This document shows positions 35,701 through 47,700 of a stretch of 64,000 bases of DNA, piece after piece. Every line of letters begins with the position of its first letter. The first letter of the stretch is position 1. The stretch lies in assembly GCA_951812925.1 (NCBI GenBank), contig OX638368.1:68658569-68722568 (forward strand), in the 5' to 3' direction. This DNA comes from Calliopum simillimum (Eukaryota > Arthropoda > Insecta > Diptera > Lauxaniidae). The notes beneath the pieces are model-generated. The model was not told the DNA's origin, searched no databases, and was given only the letters and a program-made list of their open reading frames with translations. Both the position numbers and the translations under genes were made by a program.

Positions 35701-38700
35701 CACTTAAATGGAGGTTCCAACAGGACAACGATCCAAACACATACCGCTTAAGTTTGTAAAGACTGGTTTCAGAGCAATGGGATGCAAGTCCTTGGTTGGC
35801 CAGGCCAGTCCAAAGATTTGATTCCCATTGAGAACCTCTGGGAGATCGTTAACACGTAAATCTACAAGGAAAATTGCAAAACCAAAAAAAATCTCTTTGA
35901 AGCTTTGACTGTAGCCTTAGGAAGGGATATCGAAGGATATCATTAAAAATATAATGTCCTCTATGCTTTAAAGATGTGCTAATGTTACCCAGTATAAAGG
36001 GTTTTCAAATAAATATTAATTTTAAAAGTTTTTATTAAATGTTAAGAAGGGGGTGCTTTAGTTTTGTCCAATGACGTTTCTAAATTTTAATGTTTATTAA
36101 ATGTTTACTCTTAATTTATAAAACCCTGAATTTTATAAGTCCTTGTTTGTCAATAACACTGCCGAAAAATTTCGAAAAAAATTTGGGTTCGCTGAATTCG
36201 AATCTGCAATCGGTTTTTCTCTATCAGGTCAGGTTTTGGAGATAGTCGACCTTTTCGATTTTTGAGGTTATAGCTCCATTTGTTTGAACATATTTTGAGA
36301 AACCCAATTTCGATCGAATATGTTTTTACACTATTATAGAGAAAAATTCTCAAACTTTTGACAAATGTACCAATATCTAAGATCCGATTCCAATTGGCTG
36401 AGTTACAGCAACGAAAAGTTCATTTTTATAGTAGTTTTTTACACTTTTTCGTATTTAAGCCAAATTAAACACGTTTTTTTTGCCAGTAGCTTATACAAAT
36501 ACATATTTTAATTCAATAGTGTATTTTATTGCAAATATTTGGAGTTAAATTTTAGTAAAATCGGATAATTTTTTAAAAAGTTATTAAGGTTTTAGTGAAA
36601 TAAGACCATTTCGATTTTCATAGAAAACACAAATTATTTTTAAATTTTTGTTGAACAAATTCATTCAAAATCGAAATGGTCTTATTTCACTAAAACCTTA
36701 ATTACTTTTTAAAAAATTATCCGATTTTGCTAAAATTGAACTTCAAATATTTGTAATTAAATACACTATTGAACTAAAATATAAAAATATATATTTGTAT
36801 AAGCTACTGGCAAAAAAACCGTGTTTAATTTGGCTTAAACACGAAAAAGTGTAAAAAACTACTATAAAAATTAACTTTTCGTTGCTATAACTCAGCCAAT
36901 TTGAATCGGATCTTAGATATTGGTACACTTGTCAAAAGTTTAAGAATTTTTCTCTATAAAAAAGTAAAAACATATTCGATCGAAATTGGGTTTCTCAAAA
37001 TATGTTCGAAAAAATGGAGCTATAACCGAAAGCTATAATCGAAAAGGTCGATTATCTCCAAAACCTGACCTGATAGAGAAAAACCGATTGCAGATTCGAA
37101 TTCAGCGCACCAAATAACTTCAGGAACACTATTTGGTTGGTCCAGTCGAAAATCGTGTAGACCAGTGTAATTAACGTATAAATAAACAAAATAAACACAT
37201 AAACTAACTCAATAACGTCGTTTTCCCAAAAAAAAAATTTGATATATGAAAAAACTTCTTTAGGGGGTTCTTAGATTTTGGCCGACACTGTATGTCAATT
37301 TAAAAAGTTTTAAAGCTTCACGATATTTATACGTTGTATTTTTTAAATTGAGATAATTCTCGAACGACTAATCGCACAGAAAAAGTAAATATATATTTGT
37401 TTGTAGGAAATTATATTTCCTACAAACCTTTTTCAGAATTTTTTTTCGTATGACCTATGGTTTAGGAGATATTTTTCACAAACCGCTCAAATTTTGAAAA
37501 ACTAGTTTTCTAAGGAAATCTCTGGAGCTGTTTTCGCTCGATAAAAAGGAACGGGATCTATTTTATTAAAATTTGCATGGTCTACAAATAATATTTGATA
37601 CATATATACGAAATAATTATCGTTAAATTTTTTTACTTGAAGAAAAAAAAAATTGGCAAAAAACGTAAAAATTGCGAACATTCACGTCTTCAAAACTAAT
37701 AAAAAATTCATAGAAACTAGACCAAAATTCTTCATACTTTCAAAGAAATTTTTTAATCAAAACTTAAAGAATTCACTCAAAATTCACAATTTTTATTTTT
37801 TTTTTTTAAAGTAAAAAAAATTTACGATAATTATTTCGTATATATGTATCAAATACTATTTGTAGATTAAGGTGCAGCAAAATTCAAAAAAAAATTGTGC
37901 ATCAAAAATTATCATAGATTAAGATCTTAAAACAAAAACTGCATACTTAGTTTTGGTCAAAACCCCCGAAAAGATGGCCCGCCCGGGGCTTGAATAAAGG
38001 TCTAAACGACAAAAATCATTGTTTTTTCGCAGTTTTTTTATTTTATCTCAAAAACCACGAAATTATTGGTAGTAATTCTTCCTAAATCTTTGAAAGGGAT
38101 TAATTTTCTAAATTTTTTGTTTTTTTCTCATTGCTCTACAGTGAAGTTTGCCCTATCGAAGTCCCGGAAGAAGTTAAAATTTTTTGATTCAAAAAACGGT
38201 TTTTTTCCTGTAACTCAAGATACAAGAGACACACAAAAACTTTAGAGCTCAATAAATGTAGGAAATCTGCTTTCTTATAGTTTTGCTTTGAAATCTTGAT
38301 TCCAAAAGTAAACGGTTTTCCGCTAGAGGCCGAAATTTGTTAAAAATAATTGTGTATGATGAAAAAGCGACCTTTTATTGTTTGGTTTTAAAATATACCC
38401 AAAAATTTGATTAGAAACTAATGAAAAAACTAAAAGCTTCTAAACATGGTCTTTAGAATGGAAATCGGATTGAAATGGCGCGAGATATGATAATTCTTAC
38501 ATACTTGGTATTTTTTGTAAAGTTCTAATTTTGGGTATTTTTGTTTCACAGTGTGTTTTGCATCCACAACTTAAGATTTTTTTATGATTATTACTTTACG
38601 TTAAAGGACGATAAACAGCGCAACTTTCAGGATCAAGAATATCAAAATCGGTTTGTAGTTTCCTTGCGAATTTCAGCCTGAGAGTTTGGATTTTTTTCCA

Positions 38701-41700
38701 TTTTTGTCAAATACGGCTTTTTTTGAGTATGAGCGACTGTATACCCTAAATACCGTAAAAAATGTGTACTATTATATCCCAAAAACTGTAGGAAATATAT
38801 TTTGCTATATTTTGGTCCTGAAAGTCATCTTTCCACAGCTAATAGTTTGTGCCCTAGAGGCCGATTTTTGTGATAAAAAAAAATCGAATTTTTAGAAATT
38901 TTTAGAAATTTTTATTTCGAAGTGACCTTTTGATGTTTTTGCATTTCTATTCTAAGGACTACGTTTGAAAGCTTTTAAACTTGTCTTAAATTTTTTATAA
39001 AAATTTTGGGAAAATTTGCAAGCAAAAGCATCAAAAGGTTGCTTCGAAATAAAAATTTCTAAAAATTCGATTTTTTTTATCCAAAAAATCGGCCTCTAGG
39101 GCACAAACTATTAGCTGTGGAAAGATGACTATCAGGACCAAAATATAGCAAAATATATTTTCTACAGTTTTTAGGATATAATAGTACACATTTTTTACGG
39201 TATTTAGGGTATACAGTCGCTCATACTCAAAAAAAAGCCGTATTTGACAAAAATGGAAAAAAATCCAAACTCTCAGGCTGAAATTCGCAAGGAAACTACA
39301 AACCGATTTTGATATTCTTGGTCCTGAAAGTTGCGCTGTTTATCGTGTTTTAACGTAAAGTAAAAATAATAAAAAAATCTTAAGTTGTGGATGCAAAACA
39401 CACTGTGAAACAAAAATACCCAAAATTAGAACTTTACAAAAAATACCAAGTATGTAAGAATTATCATATCTCGCGCAATTTTAATCCGATTTCCATTCTA
39501 AAGACCATGTTTATTTAGAAGCTTTTAGTTTTTTCATTAGTTTCTAATCAAATTTTTGGGTATATTATTAAAACAAAAAAATAAAAGGTCGCTTTTTCAT
39601 GATACACAATTATTTTTAACAAATTTCGGCCTCTAGCGGAAAACCGTTTACTTTTGGAATCAAGATTTCAAAGCAAAACTATAGGAAAGCAGATTTCCTA
39701 CATTTATTGAGCTCTTAAGTTTTTGTGTGTCTCTTGTATCTTGAGTTATGGGAAAAAAACCGTTTTTTGAATCAAAAAATTTTAACCTCTTCCGGGACTT
39801 CCATAGGGCAAACTTCACTGTATAGCAATGAGAAAAAAACAAAAAATGTAGAAAATTTATCCCTTTCAAAGATTTAGGAAGAATTACTACCAATAGTTTC
39901 GTGGTTTTTGAGATAAAATAAAAAAACTGCGAAAAAACAATGATTTTTGTCGTTTAGACCTTCATTCAAGCCCCGGGCAGTTTTTGTAATAAGGCCTGCT
40001 CCTAAGATAATCTTTGATGCAACCTATAATTTTCCCATTATTTCGAAAAAGTGCTGCACCCTATTGTAGATCATGTAAATTTTAATAAAATAGATCCCGT
40101 TCCTTTTTATCGAGCGAAAACAGCTCCAGAGATTTCCTTAACAATCGAGTTTTCAAAATTTGAACGGTTTGTGAAAAATATCTTCTAAACCATAAGTCGT
40201 ACGAAAAAAAAAAGCTGAGAATGGTTTGTAGGAAATATAATTTTCTACAAACATGAATATATTTACTTTTTCTGTGCGATTAGTCGTTTGAGAGTTATCT
40301 CAATTTAAAAAGTACAACATATAAATATCGCGAAGTTTTAAAACTTTTTAAATAGACATACCTCCTAAACCTTGAGTAATAGAAAAAAAATTGACAAGGC
40401 TTTTTCGTAGTAAATCATTGAGGCTAAACAACTTTTGACTCAGTAAATTACTGTCGACCTCTATTTTTTCGAAATTGCAGCCGTAAGCGAAATAAATGAA
40501 AAAATTTATTTTTGCAACTTTTGACCTTGAATAACTTTTTTTGGGCATACGATTTTGCAATGTACTTTTCACACGTTAGTTTTTATGCATTAGTGAACAC
40601 AATTCCGGATAAAAAAAATTCATTTGGAACTATTTTTCAAAATTATCCTTATTTGCTTCGGCTAAAGCAGCATGGAAATTATTCGTTAGCCGATCATTTC
40701 CGAAGTGCTCTAAGGATTTTGAAATTTATTATTGAAATCGTGTTGAAATACGATGTTTAACAGAATTCCGTAAAAAAAATGGGTTACTCGAAAATTTTAT
40801 TCAAATCACCCACAGGACAGGCGTGTTTACCTTCAAATCTTGTAAAGTACCAAGCAAATGACTGCGTAGAATTTCAATGTAAGACTCTGCTGTCATTCGA
40901 CTTTCGATTTTGGTAGCTCTGCCAACACCTCTGGTGGTGTGTGAGGTGTCTCCTCACTTGGCGCTGGTGCTTCTACTTCATAGTTTTAATCAATGCGCGA
41001 AATTTTTCCAAGGCGTCAGCTAGTTTCAATTGTTTTGAGCGGTTTAAATCGCTTTTAATAATAAAAAACCCATCTTTATTTAATTTATCCTCCAGGCCAA
41101 TCAGTCATTTTTGTTGGGATTTATCTGATACCCATTCAGCTCCAGATAATTAAAACCGCAGGTCAATTTACGTGTTGGCCGCCTGGACCAGAGCTGCGAC
41201 TATAGGTCATTTGCAACTGGTTGATCGGTATGCAACCAGGAAATCTGTCACCTTTACTTGAGGATGGTGGTGACGTATGAAGCAAATTTTTTTTTTTTTT
41301 ATTGTTAAATAAATTTTAGAATTTTAAATTTAATTTTTGACACGTCACGTCAAATGATTTAAGCCGGCGCTTATCTAGCTCTAAACCTCTAAGGCAGTTT
41401 AAAATTTAAACTGGGATAAAATTGGTTATAAATCACAATTACGGGTTTAACTTCGGAAAAGTCTTATTCCATGGCAAAACTTTTATTATAAATACGGCTG
41501 TATGAGTTTGAAAACCAATGTAAATGTTATTATGAACTTATTTCATACCTTTCAAATTTTATTTTTGGTTATATGGTATAAGTATATCACATTCTCAACA
41601 TTTAATACGGTTGCTACTGGTGCTATTCCTAAAAAACTTGTAGCTCTACCTTCAATGAAATCTATTTTCATTTCTCGGTTCTGATGTTCTGCACCATATA

Positions 41701-44700
41701 AACTCCAAGTTGCAACTGCCTAATATAAAAGTTAAAGTCTCTAAATTTAACTTTTCTTATGGAAGAGTCACTTCCTCTTTTCGCTCTTTCGGGGTCATTC
41801 GTTTTTGTAATTGAAAACAAAAAAAACACTTTTTAAAAATTTTATTATGAAAAAACTATTATATTTATTGACAAAATTTCTTTTGAACATTGTTAAATAT
41901 TGTCTAAAAAATATGAAAAATTTTATTTTTTTTTATTTTTAGTTTCCCTTGGCTTCTGTAGAGGGCGTCATCCAAAAGTTACTTTTCAAACTGTCCTACC
42001 GTTTAAAAAGTAACTTTTGGATGACGCCCTCTACAGCAGCCAAGGGAAACTAAAAATAAAAAATAAAAAATTTTTCATATTTTTTAGACAATACTAGCTG
42101 ACCCGATAGCGACCTTGTTCGCCCGTTCCCGATGAGCTTTACATATGTTCCAAGTCCCATCCATCTCTGTCGTCCTTCTCTTCCAACTCCTCAGATTTTT
42201 CAAGGTGAATAGAATATTTATGTACCAACTTTTATAATGATAGTTACTATAGGCGTAGAAATATAGCATTTTAAGTATTTTTAGTGTACGGGGGGTGCAA
42301 ATCCCTTTCGTTCAATCCCTCTTAAGCTTTTCATGCTAAAAAGTAGACGCAATAAACATCCATGTTCCAAGTTTCATAATGATAGCTGATATAGAAACAC
42401 TGATATAGCATTTTGTGTGTTTTTTCATATGGGGGCTCAACGTCCCCTGGCTCAATCCCCTTAAATTTTGCATGGTTGATGGCAAATACATTATGCATAA
42501 GTTCACCAACTTTCATAATCATAGCTTGTAAACTGCAGAGATAAAACAATTTTTGTATTTTTTTCGTATGGGGAGTGCAACCACCGTCTCCCGCAACGGC
42601 ATCTCACCCCCTTATGAACGTTCTACAGACCATGACAAACAATTTAAAAAAAAAAATTATTTCAATCGGCCGTGTAGTTTCCGCGTCCATTAGCTACATA
42701 CGGACACCATTTCATTTTTATATATATAGAATTAACAATGTCCAAAAGAAATTTTGTCAATAAATATAATCAAGCCTATCACTGAATCCATCGTAGATAC
42801 GAATTTCGTGAAATCTACGAAAGTGCTATCATTGAATTCGAATTGCTACGACGTGAATACGAAATTCGTCGATTGGGATTACTTACTCCATCCGAAACTC
42901 AATTTTTTTTTTAATTTCCGACGAATAGATATGACTACCGAAGAATTGTCCTAATTTTATTAAAGAAGTACTTCAAACTCCACGAATTACGAAGTTACGT
43001 TCGTAATTTCTTGAAATCAATAATAGCATTTTCGTAGATCCCACGAAATTCGTATCTACGTAGATTCAATGATAGGCCTGAATAGTTTTTTCATAATAAA
43101 ATTTTTAAAAAGTGTTTTTTGTTTCAATTACAAAAGCGAATGTCCCCTTAACTTTGCCTCCCAATATATTTGAGAAGTTGTGATGAAGAAGCTATGATGT
43201 TTACATTACACATTTTAATGCAATAAAACTTGTATGATATAAGTTAAAAGCTGACGTTCACTTAATGGTTACAGGAGATTTTGATTAACAAATATCTCTT
43301 GCAGTTCCAATACTTTGGACCCTGTAAAGTTGCTTCCATCGCCATTCGATTGTATATCCGCTTATGGACTTTTTCAAGTAAATCACATACTGAACCTGAG
43401 ATCTCGGACTTTAGACTTGGTTTACTTCTATAATAGTGGTATTATTGGTATCTCCCACTGTGATCCCCTAGCATTGCCTGAAGGCTCCTATCATCCTTCC
43501 CTGGAAATTGTATTAGAAGTACAAGTGAATTTAGTTGGAACTCTGTTCTTCATCTCGATGAAGACATCATTACAGCTAAGCTGCATTATAGTATAGACCA
43601 GTGATTCTCAACCTATGTGCCGCGGCACTTTAGTGTGCCGTGAGATTTTTAAAATGTGCGGCCAGGCCATCAAAGCAATTTCATCAAATCACGTTATTTC
43701 AAAACTTGTATTAAGCTGTTAAGAAGGATCTTTTGCAATATTTGTGAGGACTACAGTATGACACTTTGCTGGGTTCCCGGTCATAGTAATTGCTGCTGAT
43801 CTAGCTAGGAAAGATTCAAACCAGAATATTCTTTTGGCTGACCTTTCAATAAGAAAACACATTAGCGTAATCAAGGGAACAATCGAAAGTAATTGTATTT
43901 AGCTTGCTAATTCCAGACGGTCAACTCTACAAACTTGAAAGCATATTAGATCAATTTATTTTGCCATTCTTGAGTGTGAATCGAACTAAAACTTTTATAG
44001 CAATAGAAAAAAATAGTGTGCGTAACTTAATTGGTGCTATTACTAAAAATTGTGGCATAGAAAACCATACATTTGAAGAAGTCATTTCTTTGGTCATATA
44101 CACTATGAACATGCATGTAGTTCTCCTAGAATAACTTTGTTAAAGCTCTCTGTTTCGGGTAGACAATTCCGAGGCCTAAGTTAATGATGACAACATGGTC
44201 ATCCCAAAAATCTTCTTCAAGTTTTTGTTGTCGTTTGTGTGCCGAAAGAAAGGTTGAGAATCACTGGTATAGACCAATGACTTGACGTAGCCTCAAAAAA
44301 AATAGTCTAGAGGCGTTGAATCGCACGAACGAGGCGGCCAATCGACTGGCCCATTTCTTGAGATAACACGCTCATCAAACTTACTCTTCAATAAATCGAT
44401 TGTATCGTGTGCTATATGGTTTGTAGCAGCGTCCTGTTTAAACCACATGTCGTCCAAGTCCATATCTTCCAATTCGGGCCAAAAATAATCGGTAATCATG
44501 GCGCGATACCGATGGCCATTCACAGTAACATGACGATAGTTATCGGCTGCACACATGCCCGCGGTGGCCATATGAACGAAGTCGAGTTCCATTCATAAAT
44601 GTTTTGACTGTACTTCAAGCCGATAATAAAGTTTTTGAAATATCTCAAATTGTTTGAGTTTTATTCAAATAAAAAGTTCTCAAGCTTATACTGGGGGCGA

Positions 44701-47700
44701 TTTTTTAACATATTAAATGGCCCTAGATCCAATGATCACGGAAGATTTGAGACTGTTTTGTGCCCGCGGGTTGTTGTTCCCCTCAAAATATAATTTTTTT
44801 AGACGCAATTACGCATGAAAAATCTCCATTTGAAACGTCACAACCTTCTACCCGGCCAGATTTTTTAGTCATAACGTTAAGGAATAATATTTCACGCGAA
44901 ATATTGCGAAAAAACAATAGCGTTCAAAGCAGCATGTTAGAAACCGAAAATTACCAGATTACGGGTAAAAACCATTCACACAACTTGAGAGACCCGTATC
45001 TAGCGTTCTACCGGAGGCACATCAGGCGGTAGCACACTCATGTTTTTGTACTATTTAGCATCATCCAATAAGTTTCCCAGACGGATGGGAAATGCAACGG
45101 GTGCTAACTCGGCGAACCGAGACCTGTTCACACCGCTGATATTTCCCCATGTGGGCACGGCCACGTAAGACGAAGCTAGACAACTTTTTTTTTTCTTTCT
45201 TTAAATCTCCCACTCATTTGCCCATATTTCATACGTTTACATCTAATGCTGTCAAAAAATACCATTTTCAAGTATATAAGTTGATTTCAGGGGTGCTTTT
45301 TTCATAAAAACTTACTCTTGCTGTAGCTACAAACCTCAAAACAGATTTTCTCTAATTTCAGACAAGGATATCGCGAAATAATGCGGGTAAATTATTCTTT
45401 TGCTTATTTATCCAGAACCAACTATTAAAATTTTGTTGAAATTTCGTATCAGAAGTGCTGCTTCATTAGGTTTCCTTTTTTCGGTTATTTTAACGTTATT
45501 CATTTCACCATAAAACAAGCATTTTGAATTTTTGATATTTTTCTGTTTCCGATACCACTCGATACTTTCTGAGTTTTTTCTTATTACACAGTGCAATACA
45601 AACTAGTAAGAGTGTTACCTTTGGCCTGGCCAAACATTAAATATCCTACACATCAGTATTTTGAAAATTTTGCTTAGGGGAGATGTGTGTACCTTGGACC
45701 GAGTGTACCTCGGTCCGAGTGCCGGTTGCCACTTAACAGTTGCACGTGTAAGATAATGTTCTTCTATGGAATTTTCCACTCATACCTGTGACTCATATAA
45801 GTAGACTTCAGACCGTCAAGCTGTATGCGTGTATAACTAGCAACGAAAAAAGTGTTTTTTGTGTGTAAAAATTTGTTTTTGGAGTAAGCTACGAAACGTT
45901 TTGTGAGAAACTTACTTGAAATATTTCAGTTTTACAACATCAGGAAGCAAGTTTAGTTATTGTTTTAAGCTTTTAGTGTGTTTCAGATGTATTTTCATTA
46001 ACATGTGTTATGGGTGTTGACAGTTTTTAAAACATGCTGTCTGTGTGTGTACCTTGGACCTAGCTTATTGACCAGCGAGCCTTTTTCAACGGGCAACCAA
46101 GAAGCCATAATCGCCTCTCAATATAATATTATTATTATTATTTACGCAATTAATGTATTTATTTGCAACCATTTTTGTTTGATTAATTGTTTTTTACTAA
46201 ATGCACTTTTTTGTGTTATAATTTTTGTTTATGATTAATTTTTTTCTTTTTATTGAAAAAATGTTGCTTTTGATTACATAATAAATGGTTATTTCATAAT
46301 TTATTGCCAAAATACAATGTATTTTCTTTTATTTTTAATAGTCCAAGGTACACTTGCATGGTGTACCTTGGACCGTTTGAGATTGCAACGGAAAAAGTAA
46401 TATTTCTACTCAATGGTAAGACATAGAATTATCATTGTCACGTCATTTGATGCTGCAAGCATTGTAGAAATATAACTTAATCAAAAAACTAAAGAAACTT
46501 TTTTGGAACATCCAGCACATTGAAAAAACTAAAAAGAGGACCAAGGTACACACATCTCCCCTATATGGGAGGTGCCACGCCCTCTTGTCCGTATTCACCC
46601 AGTTTTTTCTCAGAGTTTGAATTTATAGTTCTTAGTATTTGAGTGAAATTTGGTTGGATTATCTCAAAAAATGTTTTCAGTATAGCGTTCTGAACCTTTT
46701 GATTATATGGGAGGTGTCACGCCCTCTTGTCTGATTTTATCCAGTTTTTGCTAAAAGCTTGCATTTATAATTCTTAGTGTGTTTAAAATTTAGTTCGATT
46801 ATCTCAAAAAACGCTTTCAGTATGGCGTTTTGAAGCTTTTGCTTATATGTTAGGTGCCAACGCCCTTTTGTCCGAATTCGTTCAGTTTTTGCTCAAAGCT
46901 TGCGCTTACAATTCGTAGTATGTATGTGTATTTTGGTTGCGTTATCGTGAAAAATACTCCAAAAGTTCCATTTTGAATATATTTTTTGTATGGGCGGTAG
47001 GCGTGGCCGTTGACCGATTTCGTTCATTTTCAATTCCCCGAGCTGGCGCTGACGCTGATCAAGATTATATATACTTTTCTATATCTGCCACGCCTCCTCT
47101 CTGCGTTGCACACGGAAGGACAAAGTGAATATGCCCTGGGTGTAGGGTATAAAAATATCCCTGGGGTCTCAAAGCTTTTCTGCTAAGTTATAAAAAACAA
47201 AAAGACAGGTATTTTACCGAATATGTGTATCAGTGATTTTTTTTTTTTTAATTTTATGGCTCCTCAAAGCTTAAAGTTAGCGTTTTATATGCGGTTTTAC
47301 GAAGAAACCATTTCATTAGGAAATGTTGCTCATGTTTTTGCCTTTTTTTTAAGCTATCGCACTTTAGAATCCGCATGGTAGTTTATGTTATTAGCAAAAC
47401 TGTAAAAATTTTGCTATTTCAAAATTAAAAGAGTTTGCGATGATTTACTTGTTTTTATTTTACGAAATATTGAAAAAAAAAAAAAATACATTAAGGGGAT
47501 ACCTTTAATCTCGTAAACTCGTAAACCATGAAAAACTCGAAAGTTTACGAGCTTGTATTCAGGAACACACATTTCTAAAAACGTGTAAGCAACGTATCAG
47601 CTGTCATATAATTCAAAACAAAAAATATTTTTTCAATACATTTATTTGACAACAATCGCTCTCGTACTTTTTCGAGGCTATTTACGCATCGAATTTGTCT

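Larger units (their letters stand above)
34615..37290. mobile_element. Mirror-image Tc1-like element inside the left palindrome arm
   Basis: Termini CAGTGTCGGCCAAAACCTAA and its inverse, flanked by TA (34613-34614, 37291-37292). The uninterrupted sequence is seen in the other palindrome arm near 40360. Both halves are the 3' half of one Tc1-like element joined head to head, with the centre near 35440. The right half carries an extra nested element (36157-37167). Confidence 0.9.
34475..40500. repeat. Six-kilobase palindrome with two nested elements and unequal arms
   Basis: Left arm is 34475-34614 plus 37291-about 38960; right arm is about 38985-40500. The reverse complement aligns end to end: GGTTTAGGAGGTA|TGTC / GACATACCTCCTAAACC at the Tc1 insertion point, CTGTGCGATTAGTCGT, GTTTTCCGCTAGAGGCCGAA, GATTTTTTTCCATTTTTGTC. 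The left arm has an additional hairpin of about 310 bp (37575-37870). Some small differences show independent decay. Exact termini and TSD were not found. Confidence 0.93.
41805..43145. repeat. Foldback element, arms about 100 bp, holding two nested repeats
   Basis: CATTCGTTTTTGTAATTGAA, AAAACACTTTTTAAAAATTTTATTATG and TTGACAAAATTTCTTTTG on the left return inverted on the right. The right arm is split by the element at 42771-43080. In the middle is a second palindrome, 41905-42097 (TTTCCCTTGGCT, GGGCGTCATCCAAAAGTTAC), then the dispersed repeat at 42093-42735. Confidence 0.85.
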
